Shown: piece after piece, positions 16,711 to 23,954 of the stretch
Layout of the letters: each line of letters starts with the position of its first letter
How positions within the stretch are numbered: the stretch's first letter is position 1
NCBI RefSeq assembly: GCF_003259745.1
Contig: NZ_QLMC01000005.1
Location: forward strand, 310,001 to 374,000
Origin: Larkinella arboricola
Lineage (GTDB): Bacteria > Bacteroidota > Bacteroidia > Cytophagales > Spirosomataceae
Direction: 5' to 3'
DNA length: 64,000 nucleotides
Position numbers and translations under genes: made by a program
The notes under the pieces: generated by a model
What the model saw: only the letters and a program-made list of their open reading frames with translations
The model's database searches: none
What the model was told of the DNA's origin: nothing

Positions 16711-17604
16711 TCATTTATGATTGTCTGCCAGACTGGTTTCTGCTAATTTGGCAAACGAACGTTCTTTGAGGAAGTAGGAAGCACCCCGTGCCAGGATCGT
16801 TACCCGCAGGTTATGGAGGTAAACCGGCTCAAGCTCGGGAACCTCGTGGTAATTCGTCTGGGATACCTCGTCGGCGTCAATAATAAAAACTCCGCCCGAG
16901 CCGATAGCCCGCATGATGTTTCCCTCCGAAATGACAACGCCGGAGTCGATGCACAAGCCAATACCGATCAGACCGGGATTGCGCAGCAGGGCTTCGGTAA
17001 GGCGGGGAAACCGGCTGCGTTGCATAAAGTGCGTGTCGATAACGGCATCGGGCAAAAAAGAGAATCCCTTTTCGGTTTCCATCATGCCTTTGATGAGCGA
17101 CTCCCCACCTTTTCCTTCTTTAATCGCCAGCCGGGCCATGGCCATGGCCCCGGCGCTGGTTCCGGCAATGACAAAGTCATCGTTCTGGTAGCGTTCCTGG
17201 ATTCGTTGAATGAGTTGGGTGTCCAGTAGCTTTTCAATCAGTTGGTCCTGGCTGCCCCCCGTAAACAAGACCCCGTCCGCCTTGGCAATCCGGTTGAGGT
17301 TTTCTGCGCGGTCGGCGTCTTCGTAGGAGTCAATTTGCAGCACATGAACGTTTTTGCAACCTAGCTGGTGGAACGCTTTCAGGTACTCTTTTCCCATTTC
17401 GTCGGGTATTTCGGAGGCCGCCGGTATGATTTCAATTCGGGAGTCCGGGCCTTTCACCTCCTGTAAAAATTCGGACAGAATACCGGATTCAAAAAAGTGG
17501 GATTGCCGAAGTTCGCTGGAAGACTCATTGTCGCCCTGATCTTTGGCTTCACTGCCGCCAATCGGAATCAATTTGCCTTTAGGAGTGATCCGCTTATCAA
17601 TCAT
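16711..17604 (-). CDS. Cyanophycinase-like S51 serine peptidase
   Basis: A 297-residue enzyme of the peptidase S51 fold. The nucleophile elbow is GTSAGAM with Ser150, preceded by the family strand ADGVLFTGGSQDQL, and the histidine is probably in DTHFMQRSRFPRL. This combination marks cyanophycinases, which cut cyanophycin, the Asp-Arg storage polymer, into beta-Asp-Arg dipeptides; related proteins may act on other beta-aspartyl peptides. No cyanophycin synthetase or isoaspartyl dipeptidase gene is nearby. It starts 27 bp downstream of the SdhB gene on the same strand and may share its transcript. Length is normal; the precise substrate is uncertain. Confidence 0.82.
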   Translation of the reverse strand: MIDKRITPKGKLIPIGGSEAKDQGDNESSSELRQSHFFESGILSEFLQEVKGPDSRIEIIPAASEIPDEMGKEYLKAFHQLGCKNVHVLQIDSYEDADRAENLNRIAKADGVLFTGGSQDQLIEKLLDTQLIQRIQERYQNDDFVIAGTSAGAMAMARLAIKEGKGGESLIKGMMETEKGFSFLPDAVIDTHFMQRSRFPRLTEALLRNPGLIGIGLCIDSGVVISEGNIMRAIGSGGVFIIDADEVSQTNYHEVPELEPVYLHNLRVTILARGASYFLKERSFAKLAETSLADNHK

Positions 17605-17631
17605 ATTCAGTAGACGGCTTTCGCAACCCGG

Positions 17632-18384
17632 TTATACGTTATTAGACGTGAGTTTAGCACCCAGAAACTCCCGATTGAGTCGGGTGATATGGTCGAGCGA
17701 GATGGAAGCCGGGCATTCCACCGAGCAGGCCCCAATAAAGGAACAGGCTCCGAAGCCCTCGGCATCCATCTGGGCAACCATACGCTCCACCCGGAGCTGG
17801 CGTTCGGGCTGACCCTGCGGCAGAACGGCAAATTTGGAAACCTGGGCCGCCGTGAATAACATCGCCGAAGCATTTTTGCAGGCCGCTACGCAGGCTCCGC
17901 AGGCAATGCAGGCGGCTGCGTCCATCGACTGTTCCTGCCGTTCGCGCGGAATCGGGATTTCATTGGCGTCGGGTGCAGCCCCGGTATTGACGGAAATATA
18001 GCCACCGGCCTGCACAATCCGGTCGAAAGCCGACCGGTCAACGGCCAGGTCTTTAATGACGGGAAAAGCCCGCGCCCGCCAGGGTTCCACCACAATGGTG
18101 CTGCCATCGGCAAAGCTGCGCATGTGCAGCAGGCAGGTGGCTCCGCCGGTTTGGGGGCCGTGCGCCCGTCCATTGATAAACATCGCGCACGAGCCGCAGA
18201 TGCCCTCCCGGCAATCGTGGTCAAAGACGACCGGGTCTTCACCCCGATGAATCAAATCCTGGTTCAGGACGTCAAACATCTCCAGAAACGACATATCAGG
18301 AGACAGGTCGGTTAGCTGGTATTCCACGAGTTTACCGGGTGTCTGACTATTTTTCTGCCGCCAGACTTTTAAGGTGACGTTCAT
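17632..18384 (-). CDS. sdhB: Succinate dehydrogenase/fumarate reductase iron-sulfur subunit paralogue
   Basis: A 250-residue protein with an N-terminal plant-type 2Fe-2S domain (CREGICGSC plus a later CLLH) and a C-terminal domain with [13 protein letters not shown] and [12 protein letters not shown], the cysteine pattern for the 4Fe-4S and 3Fe-4S centres. It passes electrons between the flavoprotein and quinone in complex II. The ATG at 18384 starts the conserved MNVTLKVW; the 22 extra in-frame codons upstream are not supported. No SdhA or SdhC gene lies in this window: the next gene is a cyanophycinase. It may be a spare copy, or may serve a flavoprotein encoded elsewhere. Confidence 0.85.
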   Translation of the reverse strand: MNVTLKVWRQKNSQTPGKLVEYQLTDLSPDMSFLEMFDVLNQDLIHRGEDPVVFDHDCREGICGSCAMFINGRAHGPQTGGATCLLHMRSFADGSTIVVEPWRARAFPVIKDLAVDRSAFDRIVQAGGYISVNTGAAPDANEIPIPRERQEQSMDAAACIACGACVAACKNASAMLFTAAQVSKFAVLPQGQPERQLRVERMVAQMDAEGFGACSFIGACSVECPASISLDHITRLNREFLGAKLTSNNV

Positions 18385-18494
18385 ACGTGTATCGTTTTCT
18401 AACAGTACTCGACGCGCCCGGTTCCGGTTTCTGTTCTGAATCAAAAACAAGGAAATGGTCCGGCCTCTTTTTACATCTCCAGTCTGGAGGAAAC

Positions 18495-18521
18495 AAAAAC
18501 CCGGCTTTCATCAGGCCGGGG
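18495..18521 (-). terminator. Terminator of the YD-type lipoprotein gene
   Basis: On the minus strand CCCGGC and GCCGGG pair around a nine-base loop and are followed by TTTTTG, ~24 bp after the stop at 18545. Confidence 0.7.
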
Positions 18522-18544
18522 CTGATTTCGATACGTCAGATTCC

Positions 18545-19345
18545 TCACCGACACGTGTAAAAATAATCAGCGACTTGATAGTGGGTTGTTCCGTAACTGT
18601 CGAATGAATAGTAAGAGCGGGTAACGCGCCCAGCCTGATCAAAAAGGTATTTGAAGTTATAGACATACGTGACGGTTAGCTTTCCGTTATCATAAAGCTG
18701 AAAGGTTTGTTTGGTTCGCAGATTCCGGCTGATTTTGCCCCGGTACGGTTCCGAGTTAGGTAGATTCGGTTTGGAGAGGTCATATTCATACGTCACCACC
18801 TCCGTAACCGGTTCATCAGGACCGGAACGACGCTCCATCCGGGTAATATTACCCTCAACAACGGTATAACTGGTAGGGCCATACACATTGGCATCCTGTA
18901 CCAGAAAGCCGTCGGCATCATAGGTAAAGTCCTCCTTGGCCCATAAGCCCTGTTCGTTCAACGGCAGCCTTTCGACAAGATCAGGTTGGGGAGACGCGTA
19001 ATTATATTGTTTGGTGGTTACGCTGTTTGCATCATACTCATACGTAATTCGTTGGTTTGCGGAACTACCCGTATACGTTAGATATTGCCTCTGGACCAGA
19101 CGGTTCTGCTCGTCGAAGGTATATTCATACGAGCGTTCTTTACCGATGGGAATCTGCTGACCATCCACCTCTAGGATTTCGTCCTTCTGGAGCCGCGGCC
19201 CGAAAGAGGTTTTCGTAACCAGGGTCATTGTTAACAAGTTGCAATCGGGATTCTGACCCGGGGGCTGATGATCCTGTAGGGTACAGGCATCCAGGAGAAT
19301 AAACAGAATAGCCGGAAGAAGGGCCAAACGGAAAAATGTTTTCAT
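18545..19345 (-). CDS. Lipoprotein with YD-like repeats
   Basis: A 266-residue surface or periplasmic lipoprotein. The signal ends in LLDAC (Cys 21). The mature part is a series of short beta hairpins with the pattern of YD/RHS-like repeats: YEYTFDEQNRLVQR, ITYEYDANSVTTK, DFTYDADGFLVQD, VTYEYDLSKPN and KYLFDQAGRVTRS. Bacteroidota carry many such DUF4595-like lipoproteins with no known function. It has its own terminator and faces the divergent uvsE gene across 217 bp. Confidence 0.68.
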   Translation of the reverse strand: MKTFFRLALLPAILFILLDACTLQDHQPPGQNPDCNLLTMTLVTKTSFGPRLQKDEILEVDGQQIPIGKERSYEYTFDEQNRLVQRQYLTYTGSSANQRITYEYDANSVTTKQYNYASPQPDLVERLPLNEQGLWAKEDFTYDADGFLVQDANVYGPTSYTVVEGNITRMERRSGPDEPVTEVVTYEYDLSKPNLPNSEPYRGKISRNLRTKQTFQLYDNGKLTVTYVYNFKYLFDQAGRVTRSYYSFDSYGTTHYQVADYFYTCR

Positions 19346-19562
19346 GAAGTTTATCGGGTTTAAGGTATTATATAGGAAGAGCTTGGCGGGAGTAAAAAGG
19401 TTGCAAGCGCCTGTCCAGGATTTATTTTACGCAACGATGCGGATGGCTTTCCAGCAAAATGGCAACGGGAATAGTTTTGGTGTCTGTCGGGTTGCTAACG
19501 GGGCTGACTAACCAAACAACCGTCCGGCAAAAACACCCGGGCTGATTTTCGGTTAGACGGGT

Positions 19563-20504
19563 ATGATGTCGTCACCAGTCAACATGGGTTACGCCTGTAT
19601 CAACCTGAGTCTACAGGCCCAAAAGGTCACCACCAACCGGGGGATGATCAAAAAAACGTTTCTTGAACGCGGTCTGGCGTATGCCTCCGAGCTGGCCCTG
19701 AAAAACGTACACGATCTGCTCACCATTGTCGACTGGAACCTGCAACACGGTTTTCAGTTGTTTCGCATTTCGTCAGACCTGTTTCCCTGGGCGTCGGAAT
19801 ACCGGATTGCCAGTTTGCCGGACTTCCCGGCTATCCGGGCTACGCTGGAAGAAATCGGTCGGCGACCCATCCGCCTGACCACGCATCCGGGGCCTTTCAA
19901 TCAACTGGCGGGCCAGGGCAAGGTGCTGGATAATACCATTGTGGACCTGGAATACCAGTCGGAATTGTTCGACCTGATGGGGCTAAAACCGTCTCACTGG
20001 AACAAGATCAACATTCACGTCGGCGGAACCTACGGCGACAAGACGGCATCACTGGCCCGGTTTGCCCAAAATTTCAAGTTGCTGTCGGAAAACCTGCGGG
20101 CGCGTCTGACGGTGGAAAACGATGACCGCCCGAGTCTGTATTCCGTTGCCGATCTGCGGTCCCTCCACGAAGCCGTGGGCATTCCCATTGTCTTTGATTA
20201 TTTCCACCATTCACTAAATCCGGGCGGACAGACCCAGGAAGAAGCCTTTCTGATGGCCTACCACACCTGGGATGTGCGGCCGGTGTTCCATTATTCCGAT
20301 TCCCGTCAAACCCGCGAAGACCCCTCCGCCCGGCGCGAAGCCCACGCCGACTGGCTGTATTCGACCGTCAATACCTACGGCAAGGAAGTCGATATTGTTT
20401 TTGAGTCGAAGATGAAAGAACTCGCGGTGATGCGGCTGCGGGGAGAAGAGCCGGTGATACCGCCCGCCGTGCAGAAACTCATGAAATTACAGCAGTCTGA
20501 ATAA
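19563..20504 (+). CDS. uvsE: UV DNA damage endonuclease
   Basis: A 313-residue UvdE/UvsE enzyme, a TIM-barrel metal-dependent endonuclease that nicks DNA 5' of pyrimidine dimers and 6-4 photoproducts and so starts alternative excision repair. Characteristic stretches are MGYACINLSL at the start, LFRISSDLFPWAS, INIHVGGTYGDK, LTVENDDRPSLY and PIVFDYFHHSLNPGG, which carry the metal-binding His, Glu and Asp residues. The frame allows starts at 19563, 19566 or 19584; the last begins directly at the conserved MGYACINL. It is a single gene, divergent from the lipoprotein. Confidence 0.9.
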   Translation: MMSSPVNMGYACINLSLQAQKVTTNRGMIKKTFLERGLAYASELALKNVHDLLTIVDWNLQHGFQLFRISSDLFPWASEYRIASLPDFPAIRATLEEIGRRPIRLTTHPGPFNQLAGQGKVLDNTIVDLEYQSELFDLMGLKPSHWNKINIHVGGTYGDKTASLARFAQNFKLLSENLRARLTVENDDRPSLYSVADLRSLHEAVGIPIVFDYFHHSLNPGGQTQEEAFLMAYHTWDVRPVFHYSDSRQTREDPSARREAHADWLYSTVNTYGKEVDIVFESKMKELAVMRLRGEEPVIPPAVQKLMKLQQSE

Positions 20505-20672
20505 CCGCAGAAGCAAACCCCGGCCTAGAAAGGAGCGCTAAACGGGCGACACGACGGCTTTTGTAATTATACGCAGTGTTGCGGTCAAACCTTGGAGAAT
20601 ATGTTTATTTTTGTTTTTCGTTCAAGAGAAACAAAGGAGGCTTTCTTCCTGTGGGTCAGCAAACTATAGCGT

Positions 20673-21356
20673 ATGAAGTGGTCGTTTATTATTCAGCAAA
20701 AATTAAAAGCCGCCGTTTTGTTAACCAGCATCATGGCGCTCGTAGTCCTGTGTTCATTCCTTTCAAACAGTGCCATAAAACACATCAATCAGTCATTCTC
20801 GTCGATTTATCAGGATCGGCTTATCCCTGCGGTTGACATGGTTTATTTAAGCGAAAATCTGTATACCAAACGGCTTTCGCTCGAAAAATACCTGTTCTCG
20901 AACACGGATGTAACGCTGGCTCAGGTGAGCGAACAGTTGCACCGGCGGGACCGCGCCATTGATTCGTTGCTCCGGGATGTTGAAAAAACGTTTCTGGTTG
21001 CCGAAGAAGCGAAAAGCCTTCATACGTTCAAAAACCATGTGAAAGACTATACGGTGCTGGAAAACCGGATTCTGCAGTTGAGTCAGGACGGACAGAAAGA
21101 GGCCGGTCATGCGTTGTTTAATGGGCGGGGGGCGGCCATGTTTCAGGAATCGATTCAGTGTCTGAATGCTTTAACCCGGATTCAGTCGACCGTGGGACGA
21201 AGCCTGATGAACGAATCGCAAAGTGAATCCTCCCAATTTAATCTTCTTTCTTCCTTACAGATTAGCGTCGCCATTATCATTGGCCTGGTGATCCTGGGGC
21301 TGATTTATAACTCCAAAATGATTACCCAGGAAAAACAGCCTTTTCACTTGAACTAA
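20673..21356 (+). CDS. Stand-alone chemoreceptor-type sensor domain (4HB_MCP)
   Basis: A 227-residue membrane protein. Helix 1 spans residues ~12-32 and helix 2 ~198-216; between them lies a ~160-residue periplasmic all-helical section typical of four-helix-bundle MCP sensor domains (FLSNSAIKHINQSF, then an RDRAIDSLLRDVEKTF coil). In normal receptors a HAMP and signalling domain follow the second helix, but here only ~11 cytoplasmic residues remain and there is no downstream frame to supply the rest. It may act with a separate partner or be a truncated receptor. No chemotaxis genes are nearby. Confidence 0.68.
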   Translation: MKWSFIIQQKLKAAVLLTSIMALVVLCSFLSNSAIKHINQSFSSIYQDRLIPAVDMVYLSENLYTKRLSLEKYLFSNTDVTLAQVSEQLHRRDRAIDSLLRDVEKTFLVAEEAKSLHTFKNHVKDYTVLENRILQLSQDGQKEAGHALFNGRGAAMFQESIQCLNALTRIQSTVGRSLMNESQSESSQFNLLSSLQISVAIIIGLVILGLIYNSKMITQEKQPFHLN

Positions 21357-21453
21357 ACGGAAGCCGCTCTGCCATTTCCGTCTGTTACCGGCTTCGGGCC
21401 GCCAAAATAGACTGGATCTCTAAAAAGATCCTTGTCCTACGGTTTTTCTTCCT

Positions 21454-21460
21454 TACTTTG
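21454..21460 (+). promoter_or_regulatory. Possible -7 element of the ROK gene
   Basis: TACTTTG, one base shorter than the Bacteroidota -7 consensus TAnnTTTG, lies 30 bp before the ROK start. No clear -33 TTG was seen at the usual distance. Confidence 0.35.
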
Positions 21461-21489
21461 GCGCGACGGATCGGTATCCACGTATTATA

Positions 21490-22392
21490 ATGAATCTTGG
21501 TATTGAAATTGGCGGTACAAAACTGCAACTAGTAACGGGCGAAGGAACCTCTATCCGGCAACATTTTCGCTATCCGGTCGATAAAGCGCACGGCGCTGAC
21601 GGTATTTTACAGCAAATTGACGACGCCATTCGGCAGATTACCGAACCGATCGAAACCGTCGGCGTTGGTTTTGGCGGCCCGGTTGATACGCAAACCGGCC
21701 AGATTGCCACCTCACACCAGATTGCGGGCTGGTCCGGTTTTAACCTGACGGCCTGGTTGCACCAGCGGACGGCAGCCCCGCAGGTTCGGGTCGAAAACGA
21801 CGCCAATGTGGCGGCTTTGGGCGAGGCTCTGCACGGGGCCGGTCGTCCGTTTCGGCAGGTGTTCTACATCACGCTGGGCAGTGGCGTCGGGGGCGGTATG
21901 GTAATCGACGGCAGCATTTACCACGGTGTTCCGCCGGGTGAAACCGAGATTGGTCATATCCGTCTGGATAAATCCGGCAAAACCGTTGAATCCGTCTGTT
22001 CGGGCTGGGCCGTTGATCAGGAAATTCGGCGGTCCATTGCTGACCTTTCTCACGATTCCATTTTAAAGCAGCGGGTCGGGTCGGCCACCTCAGGAGAAGC
22101 CCGGTTTTTGCGGGAAGCCTTTGATCAGGGTGACGCCACAGCCCGGCAGATTATCGGGCGCATTGCCGACGATCTGGCTTTTGGGCTGTCGCACGTAGTC
22201 CATTTGCTGCATCCCGACGTAATTGTGTTAGGCGGTGGGTTGTCGCTGACCGGCGAACCGTTGCGGGCGGCTGTCGAAGCCCGATTGCCACACTACATCA
22301 TGGGTGCTTTTCAACCTGGTCCGGCGGTTCGGCTGGCGGAGTTGGGCGAAAATGCCGTTCCGATTGGTGCCCTGAATCTGTCATCAAAATAG
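21490..22392 (+). CDS. ROK-family sugar kinase
   Basis: A 300-residue kinase of the ROK family, which phosphorylates glucose, N-acetylmannosamine, fructose or related sugars using ATP. The phosphate-binding loop is GIEIGGTKLQLV at the start, the catalytic Asp lies in VRVENDANVAALGE, the glycine-rich adenosine loop is ITLGSGVGGGMVIDG, and ETEIGHIRLD provides the family histidine. The zinc-binding CxCGxxGC cluster common in ROK proteins is reduced to one Cys (VCSGWAV), which is also seen in a minority of the family. A SIS isomerase gene follows after 59 bp on the same strand, so both may act on one phosphosugar. No N-terminal HTH is present, so it is not a ROK repressor. Confidence 0.85.
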   Translation: MNLGIEIGGTKLQLVTGEGTSIRQHFRYPVDKAHGADGILQQIDDAIRQITEPIETVGVGFGGPVDTQTGQIATSHQIAGWSGFNLTAWLHQRTAAPQVRVENDANVAALGEALHGAGRPFRQVFYITLGSGVGGGMVIDGSIYHGVPPGETEIGHIRLDKSGKTVESVCSGWAVDQEIRRSIADLSHDSILKQRVGSATSGEARFLREAFDQGDATARQIIGRIADDLAFGLSHVVHLLHPDVIVLGGGLSLTGEPLRAAVEARLPHYIMGAFQPGPAVRLAELGENAVPIGALNLSSK

Positions 22393-22451
22393 GAAGGCAG
22401 CGTAAGCCTGCCGGGCCAAAATGCCGTTCGTCTTTATCATAATTCAAGTGT

Positions 22452-23012
22452 ATGCAAACGTATTTCAAACAATACCTTATCCATCACCAGGCGGCCATTG
22501 ACTCGATTCCGGTCGATCAGGTCGAACGCATTGTAAGCCTGCTGAAAATCTGCTGGCAGGAAGACCGTCAACTGTTTGTGTTTGGCAACGGCGGCAGCGC
22601 GGCCAATGCGTCCCATTTCATTACGGACTTAGGCAAGGGCGCTTCCGACAAGCTCGGCAAACGGTTTCGCTGCCTGTCGCTGAACGACAATACCGCCTGG
22701 CTAACGGCCCTGGGCAACGATTATTCTTACGACGATGTGTTTGCGGGACAATTGCAGAACTACGCCCAGCCGGGCGATCTGGTCCTGACCATGAGCGTTA
22801 GCGGCAGTTCACCCAATCTGGTCAAAGCCGTTCAGTGGGCCAACGACCACGGCCTGACCAGTGTGGCGCTCGTTGGTGGCAAACGCGGAAAACTCGCGGA
22901 TCTGGCGCATGAGGTGATCGTTATCGACTCCGAACACTACGGCCGTGTCGAAGATGCGCACATGACGATCTGCCATATGTTGTGCTACGCATTTATGGAG
23001 AATTCGCTATAA
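22452..23012 (+). CDS. SIS-domain phosphosugar isomerase (GmhA-like)
   Basis: A 186-residue SIS-domain protein resembling sedoheptulose-7-phosphate isomerase. The phosphosugar-binding motifs are LFVFGNGGSAANASHFITDL (~residues 41-60) and LTMSVSGSSPNLVKAV; the His/Glu catalytic pair is probably in the C-terminal YGRVEDAHMTICHMLC. It is the expected length for GmhA (~190). The upstream ROK kinase suggests a two-step phosphorylation and isomerisation of a sugar, or an early step of heptose synthesis; no HldE or other heptose gene is in the window. Family secure, substrate not. Confidence 0.8.
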   Translation: MQTYFKQYLIHHQAAIDSIPVDQVERIVSLLKICWQEDRQLFVFGNGGSAANASHFITDLGKGASDKLGKRFRCLSLNDNTAWLTALGNDYSYDDVFAGQLQNYAQPGDLVLTMSVSGSSPNLVKAVQWANDHGLTSVALVGGKRGKLADLAHEVIVIDSEHYGRVEDAHMTICHMLCYAFMENSL

Positions 23013-23023
23013 ACGTGGGAAGT

Positions 23024-23070
23024 TATTTCGCAGCGTTAAGCAGAGGCTCCGCTAAACGCTGCGAAATATT
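23024..23070. terminator. Hairpin between convergent genes
   Basis: ATTTCGCAGCGTT pairs with AACGCTGCGAAAT around a ~21-base middle that adds a partial AGC/GCT extension. It sits between two convergent stops (23012 and 23074) and could terminate from both sides, though T-runs are short. Confidence 0.6.
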
Positions 23071-23073
23071 CTC

Positions 23074-23799
23074 TTAGCTATACCGGTCATTCCGCCAGGG
23101 ATAGGCCGTATTCGAATAACCGCGCTCTTCCCAGAAACCCAGCCGGTTGCCGGCCAGAAATTCAATGCGTTTGATCCATTTGGAGCCTTTCCATGCGTAA
23201 AGCTGGGGCGTAATCATCCGGAGCGGACCACCGTGTTCGCGCGGCAGGGGCTGGCCTTCGACGGTATGGACGAGCAGTACGTCGGGTTTGAGGGCTTCTT
23301 CCAGCGACAGGTTGGTTGAGTAGCCGTCAAACCCATAACACATAACGTGGGTGGCCGCTTCCTTGGGCATCACCAGCGCAGCCAGGTCGGCAAACCGAAC
23401 ACCTTCCCAGGGAATATCCAGTTTCGACCAGGTGGTGACGCAGTGAAAATCGCTGACATCCTTGGTCTGGGGCAGGGCCATAAAATCCGCCCATTTCAGC
23501 CGAATCGGGTGTTCAACCTCACCGTCGATGGCCAGTTGCCACTTGTCCAGCGGAATGTTGGGATGATGGCCCAGATCTAAAACCGGCCATTTCTTCGTAA
23601 CCGTCTGGCTTTTTGGAATCTTGGGCATACCGTGGCGGTTCGGTGGGCCGGAACCCAGCGGCTTGTTCGGCCCGTCGATGTGGTCGGCCATTGACGGCGT
23701 ATTTTGCATGGCATCCTCAAACCGGCGTTTCAGCTTCATGCGGGCTTCCACAATGCGGTCGAGTTTGTCGGATTCCGGTGAGATCTCTTCTGGTTCCAT
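23074..23799 (-). CDS. Molybdopterin-dependent sulfite-oxidase-like oxidoreductase
   Basis: A 241-residue protein of the sulfite oxidase/MsrP fold. The molybdenum-ligating Cys is in DFHCVTTWSK, and HEHGGPLRM-like PREHGGPLRMITP plus YAWKGSKWIKRIEF are conserved cofactor-binding segments. It lacks both a twin-arginine signal and a haem domain, so it is a cytoplasmic version of unknown substrate, common in Bacteroidota and actinobacteria. The ATG at 23799 is chosen; the longer open frame to 23940 runs through the terminator of yfhO and is not coding. Confidence 0.82.
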   Translation of the reverse strand: MEPEEISPESDKLDRIVEARMKLKRRFEDAMQNTPSMADHIDGPNKPLGSGPPNRHGMPKIPKSQTVTKKWPVLDLGHHPNIPLDKWQLAIDGEVEHPIRLKWADFMALPQTKDVSDFHCVTTWSKLDIPWEGVRFADLAALVMPKEAATHVMCYGFDGYSTNLSLEEALKPDVLLVHTVEGQPLPREHGGPLRMITPQLYAWKGSKWIKRIEFLAGNRLGFWEERGYSNTAYPWRNDRYS

Positions 23800-23896
23800 G
23801 ATTTCTGGTTTGGAGTGTAACAACAAGTAAACCGTTCTGGTTTGATTGACCAAAAAGCGGGAAAAGCAAACGGGACGGATACGGTATTTGAAGAAA

Positions 23897-23932
23897 ACAA
23901 AAAACCGGAAAGCTGGATGCTTCCCGGTTTTT
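23897..23932 (-). terminator. Terminator between yfhO-type and oxidoreductase genes
   Basis: AAAAACCGGGAAGC pairs with GCTTTCCGGTTTTTT on the minus strand. It lies immediately upstream of the oxidoreductase (start 23799) and just before the stop of the membrane protein (23955) in plus coordinates, so on the minus strand it follows that gene's stop by ~22 bp. Confidence 0.78.
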
Positions 23933-23954
23933 ACTCGCAATCGGCAATGTTAAG

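Noticed and set aside
23800-23940. N-terminal extension of the oxidoreductase
   Set aside because: The frame is open but passes through a terminator hairpin; the conserved protein starts at 23799.
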